Of a DNA stretch of 33,875 bases, positions 7,990 through 17,300 are shown in pieces (the first letter of the stretch is position 1; every line of letters begins with the position of its first letter). The stretch covers positions 1 through 33,875 of the forward strand of contig NZ_JAQGNX010000025.1 in NCBI RefSeq assembly GCF_028293835.1, given 5' to 3'. The notes below the pieces were generated by a model. The model did not search any database. It was not told the DNA's origin and saw nothing but the letters and a program-made list of their open reading frames with translations. The position numbers and the translations under genes were made by a program. The DNA is from Pseudomonas sp. GTDB lineage: Bacteria; Pseudomonadota; Gammaproteobacteria; Pseudomonadales; Pseudomonadaceae.

Positions 7990-8997
7990 ATGACTTATCG
8001 CATTCTCGGCCAGTCCGGCCTGCGCGTATCCACCTTGACCCTCGGCTCGATGATGTTTGGCGAGCAGACCGGTGCTGAAGAATCCCGACGCATCATCGAC
8101 AAGGCGTGGGACCAAGGGGTCAATTTCATCGACACGGCAGACGTTTATAACGCAGGCCGTTCCGAGGAGATCGTTGGTGAAGCGATCGCCTCGCGCCGTA
8201 GCGATTGGGTACTGGCAACCAAAGTAGGCTCGCCTCATGCCGGCAACACGCCAAACACCAGCGGCCTGAGCCGCAAGCACATCTTTAACTGCATTGATGC
8301 CAGCCTTAGCCGCCTCGGCACTGATTATGTCGACATCTATTACCTGCACCGCGAAGACCACAATACGCCGCTGGAGGTCACGGTATCGGCCATCGGTGAC
8401 CTGTTGCGTCAGGGCAAGATTCGTTATTGGGGTGTGTCGAACTTCCGCGGTTGGCGCATTGCGGAGCTGGTCAACATCGCTCAACGACTGGGCGTGGATA
8501 AACCGGTGATCAGTCAACCGCTGTACAACATCACCAACCGTCAAGCCGAGCTAGAGCAAATGACTGCTGCCGAGTCTTATGGACTTGGGGTGGTGCCTTA
8601 CAGCCCCCTTGCCCGTGGCGTACTCAGTGGCAAATACGCGCCAGACGTTGCCCCCGACAGCAACAGCCGCGCGGGGCGTCAGGACAAACGCATTCTGGAA
8701 ACCGAATGGCGGGTTGAGTCGCTGCGTATTGCTCAAAAAATCCAGCAATACACCCAGGAAAAAGGCGTTGGCATCGTCGAGTTCGCCATTGCGTGGGTGC
8801 TTAATAACCAAGCCGTCACGTCGGCTATTGTCGGGCCGCGCACTGAGGAACAGTGGGACGGTTACACCAAAGCCCAAAGCGTGAAAATCACCGCCGAGGA
8901 CGAAGCCTTTATTGATTCGCTGGTAACACCGGGGCATGCGTCAACGCCTGGGTACAACGACGTTGCGCATTTTGTGTCGGGGCGTGTGGTGCGTTGA
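7990..8997 (+). CDS. Aldo/keto reductase
   Basis: This 335-residue (alpha/beta)8 oxidoreductase resembles YajO/Tas-type and potassium-channel-beta-like reductases. The catalytic tetrad is visible as Asp48 and Tyr53 (FIDTADVYNAG), Lys78 (LATKVG) and His120 (YLHRED). The NADPH-binding C-terminal part includes WGVSNF and VVPYSPLARGVLSGKY. It would reduce carbonyl compounds with NADPH; the physiological substrate is unknown. ATG at 7990 begins MTYRILGQSGLRVS, the usual family start, with AAAGG upstream. The open frame above it has no support. It is divergent from the adaptor operon and convergent with lapC, so it is probably a single-gene unit unrelated to either secretion locus. Confidence 0.93.
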   Translation: MTYRILGQSGLRVSTLTLGSMMFGEQTGAEESRRIIDKAWDQGVNFIDTADVYNAGRSEEIVGEAIASRRSDWVLATKVGSPHAGNTPNTSGLSRKHIFNCIDASLSRLGTDYVDIYYLHREDHNTPLEVTVSAIGDLLRQGKIRYWGVSNFRGWRIAELVNIAQRLGVDKPVISQPLYNITNRQAELEQMTAAESYGLGVVPYSPLARGVLSGKYAPDVAPDSNSRAGRQDKRILETEWRVESLRIAQKIQQYTQEKGVGIVEFAIAWVLNNQAVTSAIVGPRTEEQWDGYTKAQSVKITAEDEAFIDSLVTPGHASTPGYNDVAHFVSGRVVR

Positions 8998-9036
8998 TTC
9001 GGAGATTCTGCAGGACTGGGTTTATTCCGGAAGCGG

Positions 9037-9067
9037 CCGGCGCGGTGTGTCTGCTGCACCGCGTCGG
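9037..9067. terminator. GC-rich hairpin between convergent genes
   Basis: CCGGCGCGGTG (9037-9047) pairs with CACCGCGTCGG (9057-9067) across a nine-base loop, with one G-T pair. It sits between the stops of the aldo/keto reductase and lapC, where a bidirectional terminator would be expected. Neither side has a clear T-run, so it could instead be a REP-like element. Confidence 0.4.
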
Positions 9068-9086
9068 GGTCCTCTGCAACACGCTC

Positions 9087-9099
9087 GCTCCGACAGAGG
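9087..9099 (+). repeat. 13-bp direct repeat, copy 2 (downstream of aldo/keto reductase)
   Basis: This is identical to GCTCCGACAGAGG at 7870-7882. The last six bases (CAGAGG, 9094-9099) also pair with CCTCTG at 9071-9076, so this copy may be one arm of a small stem. Confidence 0.5.
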
Positions 9100-9107
9100 C
9101 TGAGCGT

Positions 9108-10481
9108 TTACCGTTCGTGCATTGCCTCGGCTCTGGCCCGCAGGATCGGTTTGAGCAAGTAGCTGAGGATGGTCTTCTTGCCAGTGATGATGTCCACCGA
9201 GGCGACCATGCCGGGGATGATTAACAGTGGATGCTCTTCGGTGCCGAGGTGGCTGCGGTCGGTGCGCAGCTTGATGATGTAGAACGTGTTGCCGTCATCG
9301 TCGGTAATGGTGTCGGCACCGATCTGTTCCAGCTTGGCTTTCAGGCCTCCGTAAATGGTGTAGTCATACGCCGTGAACTTGACCATGGCTTCCTGACCGG
9401 GGTGCAGGAAAGCGATGTCTTGTGGACGAATGCGCGCTTCGACCAACAGGGTGTCATCCAGCGGAACAATTTCCACCAGGTCGCTGCCCGGCTGGATGAC
9501 CCCGCCAATGGTGTTAACGAAGAGTTGCTTAACAATGCCGCGTACCGGTGAGGTAACCAGCGTACGGCTGACCCTGTCTTCCAAGGCCTTGCCGGTGGCT
9601 TGGGCTTTGCTCAGGTCAGTGCGGGCTTCATTAAGCTGGGTGAGCGCTTCGCTGCGGAACTTGCCGCGGGTTTCGTCGATTTTACGTGCCACTTCCTTGA
9701 TCGCCGATTCAGCCCGGGGGATGGCCAGCGTGGTCGCGTCCATTTGACCGCGGACCTCAACCTCAGAGCGTTTGAGTCGCAACACTTCAACCGGGGACAC
9801 CGCGCCTTGAGCAACCAGCGGTTCGGACATTCCGATTTCCTGACGCAATAGGTCCAGGCTGTGTTTGTACTGCGATTGCTTGGAACCGAATTCCCGCAGC
9901 TCTTGCTGCTTCTGGATCAACTGTTCCTGCAGCCCTGCGACTTCGTCGTGCAGTTGCTGGCGACGGCTGTCATACAGCGATTTTTCGTTAGACGCCTGGC
10001 TCGGCGCCCCCTTGCGCACCTCGTCAGCGATGTTCAACGGACGATCATCGACTTCAGCGCTCAAGCGTTCTACGCGCAGCATCATCGCCAGGCGATCGGC
10101 CTCGGTTTCACCCACGTTGGAGTTGAAGCGGGTGGCGTCCAAACGCAGCAGTGGATCGCCGATCTCCACGATTTGCCCTTCGTGAACGAACAGCTCAGCG
10201 ACAATGCCGCCTTCCAGGTTCTGGATTTTCTGCAGCTTGGACGACGGAATCGCCTTGCCGTCGCCTTTGGTGACTTCATCGATCACCGCGAAATTAGCCC
10301 ACAGTACCAGGAACGTAAAAAACGCGATCAGTACCCAGATGGTCAGGCGCACTACCCGTGGCGCGTCCTCAAACAATGCTTTGTTGACCTCGGGCAATGG
10401 CTGACCGAGCATCGAATCGGTGCCTTTGAAATAGCGTTTCAACGACCCCGCCCAGCCGCCCCCCTCTGACTTAAGCAACAC
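9108..10481 (-). CDS. lapC: LapC, type I secretion membrane-fusion protein
   Basis: This 457-residue HlyD-family adaptor carries LapA-type adhesins across the periplasm together with LapB and LapE. There is a short cytoplasmic N-terminus, one membrane span at about 44-66, then a lipoyl half-motif (KIQNLEGGIVAELFVHEGQI) and a long coiled-coil hairpin (about 130-290). The HlyD-family signature is near the end (LIIPGMVASVDIITGKKT). The sequence closely resembles the P. fluorescens LapC I recall. The start is GTG at 10481, inside the last codons of lapB (11-bp overlap), with AAGGGG seven bases upstream, so translation is probably coupled. It is the last gene of lapE-lapB-lapC on the minus strand. 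Confidence 0.93.
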   Translation of the reverse strand: MLLKSEGGGWAGSLKRYFKGTDSMLGQPLPEVNKALFEDAPRVVRLTIWVLIAFFTFLVLWANFAVIDEVTKGDGKAIPSSKLQKIQNLEGGIVAELFVHEGQIVEIGDPLLRLDATRFNSNVGETEADRLAMMLRVERLSAEVDDRPLNIADEVRKGAPSQASNEKSLYDSRRQQLHDEVAGLQEQLIQKQQELREFGSKQSQYKHSLDLLRQEIGMSEPLVAQGAVSPVEVLRLKRSEVEVRGQMDATTLAIPRAESAIKEVARKIDETRGKFRSEALTQLNEARTDLSKAQATGKALEDRVSRTLVTSPVRGIVKQLFVNTIGGVIQPGSDLVEIVPLDDTLLVEARIRPQDIAFLHPGQEAMVKFTAYDYTIYGGLKAKLEQIGADTITDDDGNTFYIIKLRTDRSHLGTEEHPLLIIPGMVASVDIITGKKTILSYLLKPILRARAEAMHER

Positions 10482-12627
10482 TGATCTGCCCCTTCTTCAG
10501 CGCTTCCATCACGACGGCTTTTGGGCCGTCGGCCAGAATGTGGCCCCTGTCGATCACGATCAATCTATCCACCAATGAGAGGAGTGAAGCGCGATGCGTC
10601 ACGAGGATGACGGTCTTGTTTTCAATGACCGCCTGCAGGCGCTGTTTCAAGCGTTCTTCACCGGTGTTGTCCATGGCGCTGGTCGGTTCGTCAAGCAGCA
10701 AAATTGGCGGGTTAAGTAACAAGGCACGGGCCAGCGCGACGTTCTGTCGTTGCCCTCCGGACAGGTTCTGGCCGCGCTCACCTACTTGCAGCTCGTAGCC
10801 TTTAGGGTGCAACCGGGCAAACTCATGAACACCAGCAAGCTCGGCGGCCTGCAAAACCATTTCGTCGTCGACGTAACGGGCACCGGAAACCAGGTTGTCG
10901 CGCAAAGTGCCACTCAACAACTGAATATCCTGGGGCACATAACCGATGTTGTGGCGCAGCTCACTAACGTCGATCTGGCGAATATCTACACCGTCCACCA
11001 GCAACGCGCCGGAGTCTGGTTGATACAAGCCGACCAGTAGTTTGGCCAGGGAACTCTTGCCGGAGCCGCTACGGCCGATAATGCCAATTTTTTCGCCCGG
11101 TTTGACCACCAGAGACACGTTGGTCAATGCAGCATTTTGCTGGTGCGGATAAGTGAAGTTCATCTGCCGACACTCGATGGCGCCCTGCAGGATTTTGCGG
11201 GTGAATGGCCGCTCGTCGTAGTTGCGCTCTTGGGGCAGTTCCATCATTTGGTCGACGGAGGTCATCGTCACCCGCGCCTGTTGGTAACGCGTCAGCAGGC
11301 CGGCCAGCTGGCCCAGCGGGCTCAGCGCTCGGGCGTTGAGCATGTAGCAGGCGATCAACCCACCCATACTCAGGTTGCCATCGATGATCTGATAAACGCC
11401 TAAGATGATCATGACGACGCCAGCCAGTTGCTGGATCAGCATGGTGAGATTCATCGCCAGGCTGGAGAGCATTTTGACCCGCAGCTCGAGGCGACTCAGG
11501 GTGCCAATGGTCTGCTCCCATTGGTACTGACGCTCGCTTTCAGCATTGTTGACCTTGACCGCGTCCAGCCCGGCCAAGGTTTCGATCAGGCTCGATTGGC
11601 GCTCGGCGGCGAGTGCCATGGTGCGTTCCATGGTGGCCGCTAAGGGTTTCTGCAACGCCCAGCTCATCAACAGTGCGACCGGGAAAGCAACTACCGGAAC
11701 CCACGCCAGATGCCCGCCCAGCAGCGCAATAACCAGCACCACCAAAATGGTGAAGGGCAAATCGATCAAGCTGGTCAACGTCAGCGAGGCGAGGAAGTCC
11801 CGTAGCGATTGGAACTCATGAATGTTCTGCGCGAAGCTGCCGACCCTGGCAGGCCGGTGACTCATGGCCATGCCAACGATACGCTCGAACAACGTCGCGG
11901 AAATGATCAGGTCCGTTTTCTTGCCCGCCAAATCCAGACATAAACTGCGCATGCTTTTGAGCAGCAAGTCGAAGATGTAGGCGCCGGTGATGCCAATCGA
12001 CAGCACCCACAGGGTCGATGCTGCCTGATTCGGCACCACGCGGTCGTAGACGTTCATCACGAACAGCGGCGCGGCCATGGCGATTATGTTGATCAACAGG
12101 CTGGCAGCGATTGCGTCGGCATATAGCCAGCGCGAGCGTTTCAAAGTGTCGCGGAACCATGAGCGGGCACGAGGGATGAGCGTGCCGTGGTTCACGTCGA
12201 ATTGATGCTGCGGTTGAGCGAAAAAGACTCGGCCGCTGTAGTCGTCAGTCAGCAGCTCGCGGCTGACCCGCACTTCGCCGCCGTCGCTTTCGCTCAGGAG
12301 CAAGCGTGCGCGGCCATCCACCGTCCAACCGATCAGTACCGCGCTGCGGCCTTCTTTCAATAGCAATAACGCTGGCATGGCGATTTCAGGGATTTGTTCC
12401 AACTTGCGTTGCAACAAACGGCCCTGCAAACCCGCACGCGCGGCAGCCCTGGGCAATAGCTCCGGGCTCAAGCGTTGCGCTGGAAGGGGTAGACCGGTCG
12501 TCAGCATCGCCCGACTGGCGGGCTTTTGATGCAACTGACAAAGCGCCAACAGACCATCCAGTAAAGGATCGTCGTGTTGCCCGCGTGGATCATGACTGAG
12601 TTGAACTCGACTAACTTCTGATTCCAC
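10471..12627 (-). CDS. lapB: LapB, type I secretion ABC transporter (permease/ATPase)
   Basis: This is a 718-residue inner-membrane exporter subunit. Residues 20-145 are a C39-like domain without a Cys at the catalytic position, as in RTX exporters that do not cut their substrate. The membrane domain spans about 165-440. The ATPase has Walker A GRSGSGKS (518-525), signature LSGGQ (622-626), Walker B ILLLDEP (642-648) and the H-loop His678. It is very close to the P. fluorescens LapB I recall, including the N-terminal MESEVSRVQLSHD. The start is GTG at 12627 with only a weak ribosome site (AAGAG). It should drive ATP-dependent export of the RTX adhesin at 14397-22628. The gap to lapE is 79 bp. 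Confidence 0.95.
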   Translation of the reverse strand: MESEVSRVQLSHDPRGQHDDPLLDGLLALCQLHQKPASRAMLTTGLPLPAQRLSPELLPRAAARAGLQGRLLQRKLEQIPEIAMPALLLLKEGRSAVLIGWTVDGRARLLLSESDGGEVRVSRELLTDDYSGRVFFAQPQHQFDVNHGTLIPRARSWFRDTLKRSRWLYADAIAASLLINIIAMAAPLFVMNVYDRVVPNQAASTLWVLSIGITGAYIFDLLLKSMRSLCLDLAGKKTDLIISATLFERIVGMAMSHRPARVGSFAQNIHEFQSLRDFLASLTLTSLIDLPFTILVVLVIALLGGHLAWVPVVAFPVALLMSWALQKPLAATMERTMALAAERQSSLIETLAGLDAVKVNNAESERQYQWEQTIGTLSRLELRVKMLSSLAMNLTMLIQQLAGVVMIILGVYQIIDGNLSMGGLIACYMLNARALSPLGQLAGLLTRYQQARVTMTSVDQMMELPQERNYDERPFTRKILQGAIECRQMNFTYPHQQNAALTNVSLVVKPGEKIGIIGRSGSGKSSLAKLLVGLYQPDSGALLVDGVDIRQIDVSELRHNIGYVPQDIQLLSGTLRDNLVSGARYVDDEMVLQAAELAGVHEFARLHPKGYELQVGERGQNLSGGQRQNVALARALLLNPPILLLDEPTSAMDNTGEERLKQRLQAVIENKTVILVTHRASLLSLVDRLIVIDRGHILADGPKAVVMEALKKGQISVA

Positions 12628-12706
12628 GCGACTTACTCTTGATTAAGACTGCTGTGCGCATGAATACAAAGTTGTACGAATGCGGCCACTTATTAAGTCA
12701 CTGACT

Positions 12707-14056
12707 TTAGTTCATACCCGGCAAGGTGACACGGGGCTTCACATCGTTTTGCACAATGGTGGCCATCGGCGCAACGACACCCTGGCTTTTCAACAATTCA
12801 CCCATGGTCGCCTTGATTCGATACTGAGTAAACATCTGAATATTCTTCACATCAACCAAACGACGCTCCGCCGTGAACAATTCGTTCTCGCTGTCGAGCA
12901 AATCGAGGAGTGTGCGCTCGCCCAAGCTGAATTGTTTCTGATAAGCGGTACGTACGCTGATGCTGCGGTCGACATAGGTTTGCGCGATCGGCACCTGAGC
13001 GGCGGCGTTATTATAAGCGTTCCACGCCAGGCCAAGCTCTTCGTTTAATTGGCGCAAGGCGTTATTACGAATATCCAGGGCTTGAGTCGTTTGGTAAGAC
13101 TTGGATTCCAGGTCGGCTTTATTGCTGCCACCGTTGAATACGTTGAAGCGCATGCGCAGCATTGCTTGCCATTCGTTGTTGTGACCATCCAGACCATCAA
13201 TATCGTTATCGGCGGAACGGCCCAGCTCAGCATCAAAGCGTGGATAGAAACTCGATTTAGCAGCGTCGTATTGTTTTTCTGCGGCAACGATGTCTGATTC
13301 TGCAGAACGCAGGATCGGGCTGTTATCAATCATTTGCTGACGCGCTTCATTAAGTGTCGCCGGCATTGTCGCAATGTAGCCCTGAGGGCGGGTCAGTTGA
13401 TCAGGCTCTTGGCCCACGGCGCTGAGGTAGGCGGTCTGGGAGTCGGCCAGGTTGGTCTGCTCGGTGAGCAGATTGTTGCGAGCCTGGGCCAAACGCGCTT
13501 CCGCTTGGTCAAGATCCGCCATGCGGCCTACGCCACGGCTAGTACGCAGCTGGATTTGGTCATAAATACGCTCGTGACTTTTCAGGTTGTCTTCAGCCAG
13601 AGCAACCATCTCACGATGGGTCAATACGTCCAGGTAAACCTGGGCGACGGTCAACGCGGTACGCTCGGAAGTCCCCATCAAAGAATAAGCACGGGAATTA
13701 ACGTTCGCTTGCTGACGTCCCACTTCGCTGGATGTTGCGAAGCCATCGAAGACCATTTGGCTCAAACGGACGCTGGATTCTCCACGGTTAAGGGTTTCGT
13801 AACGATTGCTGCCATCGGCACGCGTTGTAACGCTGTCAGTCCCTTCGCGGCCATACCCGGCCAGTATATCGACACGTGGCAGATACCCGCCCTTCGCTGC
13901 TTTCAATTGATAATCTGCTGACAATCGGCCGTTTACGCCGGCCTGGATCTCGGGATGCACATCCATGGCCCGTTGCATGGCCTCTGGCAGTGTATCGGCT
14001 TGCACACAACTGGCAGCCAAAGCGAAAGGCAAGACCTTAAAAAAGTGCGAACGCAT
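12707..14056 (-). CDS. lapE: LapE, TolC-family outer-membrane secretion channel
   Basis: This 449-residue TolC-family protein has a signal peptide MRSHFFKVLPFALAASCVQA. Two repeated outer-membrane-efflux regions with long helices follow (for example VGRMADLDQAEARLAQARNN and QFSLGERTLLDLLDSENELF). It forms the outer-membrane exit for the LapB-LapC exporter. In the P. fluorescens model it also holds the N-terminal retention plug of LapA. The frame is open to 14173, but the ATG at 14056 gives the signal peptide and matches remembered LapE proteins; GGGA lies about ten bases upstream. It is the first gene of the minus-strand lapEBC group and is divergent from lapA. Confidence 0.93.
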   Translation of the reverse strand: MRSHFFKVLPFALAASCVQADTLPEAMQRAMDVHPEIQAGVNGRLSADYQLKAAKGGYLPRVDILAGYGREGTDSVTTRADGSNRYETLNRGESSVRLSQMVFDGFATSSEVGRQQANVNSRAYSLMGTSERTALTVAQVYLDVLTHREMVALAEDNLKSHERIYDQIQLRTSRGVGRMADLDQAEARLAQARNNLLTEQTNLADSQTAYLSAVGQEPDQLTRPQGYIATMPATLNEARQQMIDNSPILRSAESDIVAAEKQYDAAKSSFYPRFDAELGRSADNDIDGLDGHNNEWQAMLRMRFNVFNGGSNKADLESKSYQTTQALDIRNNALRQLNEELGLAWNAYNNAAAQVPIAQTYVDRSISVRTAYQKQFSLGERTLLDLLDSENELFTAERRLVDVKNIQMFTQYRIKATMGELLKSQGVVAPMATIVQNDVKPRVTLPGMN

Positions 14057-14396
14057 ATCGATAAATTCCCGGAGACGATGTATTTCAATTGCTAGCGAAG
14101 AGTCGCAACGACAGTAAAGAGGCAGCCGATTGCAAGCGTCCCGGAGGGTCAAAAACGACACCGGATCACACAATCAAAGAGGCGGGCAACCACGAAAATA
14201 TCAAAGTGACATTAAGGATGCGATTGTTTAGGATGGCAGCCAATAGGTCAATAGTTTGGCATAAACATTAGTGCCGAAAGTTATAGTCAGAATATTGACG
14301 ATTATATGGCGCCAATTAAACGTACACCTTGTCTTATTAGCGCGTCGCTTTATGACATAGAAAAACCCCTTGATAGCGGTACCCAGGAGAAAGTCC
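14057..14396. promoter_or_regulatory. Divergent intergenic region between lapE and lapA
   Basis: This 340-bp gap must hold the promoters for lapA (plus) and lapE (minus). The lapA-proximal half is AT-rich and contains a TTGACG hexamer at 14295-14300, but no convincing -10 at standard spacing. No sigma-54 element was found. AGGAG at 14385-14389 is the lapA ribosome site. Binding sites for regulators known to act on lapA elsewhere, such as FleQ, cannot be called by eye. Confidence 0.4.
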
Positions 14397-17300
14397 ATGA
14401 GCAGTGTTGTTGCCATCGTCAAAAGCATTGTTGGCCAAGTAGTCGCCGTTTCTCCTGAAGGTGTTCAACGGGTACTTATCGAAGGCGATCGCTTATTCTT
14501 AGGCGATCAGATACTTACGGGACCGGCTGGCGCCGTTTCACTCGAATTACAAGACGGTCGCGTGTTGGATTTGGGTCGCGATACTCAATGGACCAGCACC
14601 GATCCACAGGTTGGCCAGCCCGAAGTGGCTGCTGCCGAGAGCGCGCATTCTGTTGCTGAGCTTCAGCAGGCCATCGCTGCGGGCGCTGACCCCACCAAAG
14701 ACCTCGAAGCGCCTGCCGCTGGCGTCACAAATGTCGGCCCTGGCGGTGAAGCGGGCGGCGGCCATAGTTTTGTGTTGCTGGACGCTACTGCTGGCCGGGT
14801 CGAACCTACAATTGGCTTTCCCACGGGGCCCATTGGCTCGACGCCGTTGGCTGCGGAACAGCGTGTCGGCCTCGACAACAACGAAGTCGTGCGCCCTTCG
14901 ACGCTGACGCTCAGCGCCACGCCGACATTGACGGAGGCCGGTGGCACCCTGGTCTACACCGCGTCCGTCACCGCTGCACCGTTGTCGCCTTTGGTCATCA
15001 CACTCTCTAATGGCCAGACCATCACCATCGGCGCAGGCCAAACCACTGGCAGCATCAGCGTGCCAATTGCCGACCATAACGACCCGTACATCGACCCAAC
15101 GCAAATCAGTACCACCGTGACCGGCATTGCCGGTGGCGGTGGTACTGCGGTCACCATTGACCCGACGCCAGCGGTCACAACTATCACTGACACCATCGAC
15201 AACACCGGTTTGTCATTGTCGGCCAGCAACACCGTCACCGAAGGCGGCCAGATCACCTACACCGCGACGCTGACCAACGCAGCACAAACGCCGGTCACGG
15301 TTACGCTGTCTAACGGTTCGGTTATCACCATTGCCGCTGGCGAAAGCACCGGGTCGGTAAATGTTGCCACGCCGCCGAACGATGTGTATCAGAACGGCAG
15401 CACGGTCAGCACTACGATCACGGGCGCCTCGGGCGGCAACTTTGAGCAGCTGACGCCAAATACGGCACCCGCTACGACCACGATCACTGACTCCATCGAC
15501 ACCACCGGTTTGACCCTGTCCGCGTCGGGTACCGTTGCCGAGGGGGGGCAGATTGTTTACACCGCGACGCTGACCAATGCCGCGCAAACTCCGGTGGTGG
15601 TTACCCTGAGCAGTGGCGACACCATTACCATCGCTGCGGGCCAGACCACCGGCACCGTGAACGTCGCTGCGCCTGCTGACACCATCTACAAAGATGGCAC
15701 CACGATCAGCACCACTATCGCCAGTGCCACTGGCGGCAACTTCGAAAACCTGGTGCCAAACCCTGCAGCAGCGCTCACCACGGTCACTGACACCATCGAC
15801 ATCACGTACGTCGGCATCCAAGGGCCGACGACTGTCGCCGAAGGTGCCGCGGCGACCTATACGTTGACACTGACAAACGCGGCGCAAGCGGGTAACCCTG
15901 TAACCGTAACCCTTACGTATAGCGGCACCGCAGCCAATGGCACGGATTTCACCGGCCAAACCACCGTCACGATTCCTGGCGGCGCCAGCAGTGCCAGTTT
16001 CACCATTCCGACTGTGGACGATGGAGCGACGGGGTCCAGTAAAAACCTCGTCATCACCCTCTCCGATCCACAGGGCGGCAACTTTGAAGGCTTGGCGATC
16101 GCTTCAGGTAGCGTCACGGCGATCACCGGTGGCGGCACCATCACCACTACGATCACCGATGACGCACTCACAGCGATTGGCCACCATCTACCCGGCACCG
16201 AAGACACCGCTCTGGCGCTGACATGGGCCAGCTTTGGTACCAATATCGGCTCGAACGCGATCGGCGCAGGTATCAAGCTCACTCAATTGCCAGGCGCGGG
16301 CACGCTGGAGCTCAATGGTCACCTGCTGACCGCTTCAGACGTGGGCATGGTCATCAGCAAAGCGGATATCGACGCGGGTCATCTGGTCTTCACACCAGCA
16401 ACCAATGCATCGAGCACCCCGCTGCCTACAGGTAGCGATCCTGTGGGCCCGGTCGTCGGTCCGGTTGACCCTTCCCACCTTGGCAATAACCAAGCGGATT
16501 ACGCGCAGATCGGCTTTGAGCCGGTGATCGGTACGGCTGTCGGCAATGCATCGACTGTCATCATCGACATTACCCCGGTGGCTGACCTGCCGACCCTGCA
16601 CATTGGCAGTGTGCTGCCGCCTGCGACAGGACTGATCAAAGAAACCTGGACCGGCCTTCAAGGCCTGGGCAACAGCGGTAGCGGTGCGTCCGGTGATGTA
16701 CTACAAACGGTCATTGGCGGCGCTGCCCATAATCCAGGCAACCAGACCACAGTCAGCGATGTAGCTGCGGGGGATGTTACTGAAGGTACTGCCTCGAAAA
16801 CGTCTGGCTTGATCTACCTGGAAGCCGGTCACTCGTACACCTTCACCGGCACCGGCGACGACAGCCTGTTGGTGACAGTGGGTGGCAAACAAGTCGCCGC
16901 CGATACGTGGGCCGGGGGCGACAAGCTCAACGGTACCTTCACCCCAAACGTCAGCGGTTACTACACGCTGGATATTTTCCACTACAACCAGAACGGTCCA
17001 GGCAACTACGACGTCAACCTCTCGGTCGACGGCAAGCCAGCGACTGACCTGAGCACCTCGGGCGTGCCGATCTATACCTCGGTTGCCGACCTGACCGCAG
17101 CCGGCATGCACCTCGGTGACCTGCAGGCCAGCGGCCTCGGTGGCAGCGGCGAAGGTTATTATCAGGGTTATCAGCTCAACGAAGGCGTGGAAAACGGCAA
17201 GGTGTACTTGTCCCCTGTCGCTGCGAGTCTGACCGACACTGACGGCTCCGAAACCCTGGCGGTGAAGATTGACGGCGTCCCGGCCGGTGCCGTACTGAGC

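Noticed and set aside
14251..14280. Sigma-54 promoter upstream of lapA (TTGGCA region)
   Set aside because: The GG and GC elements are not at the required ten-base separation.
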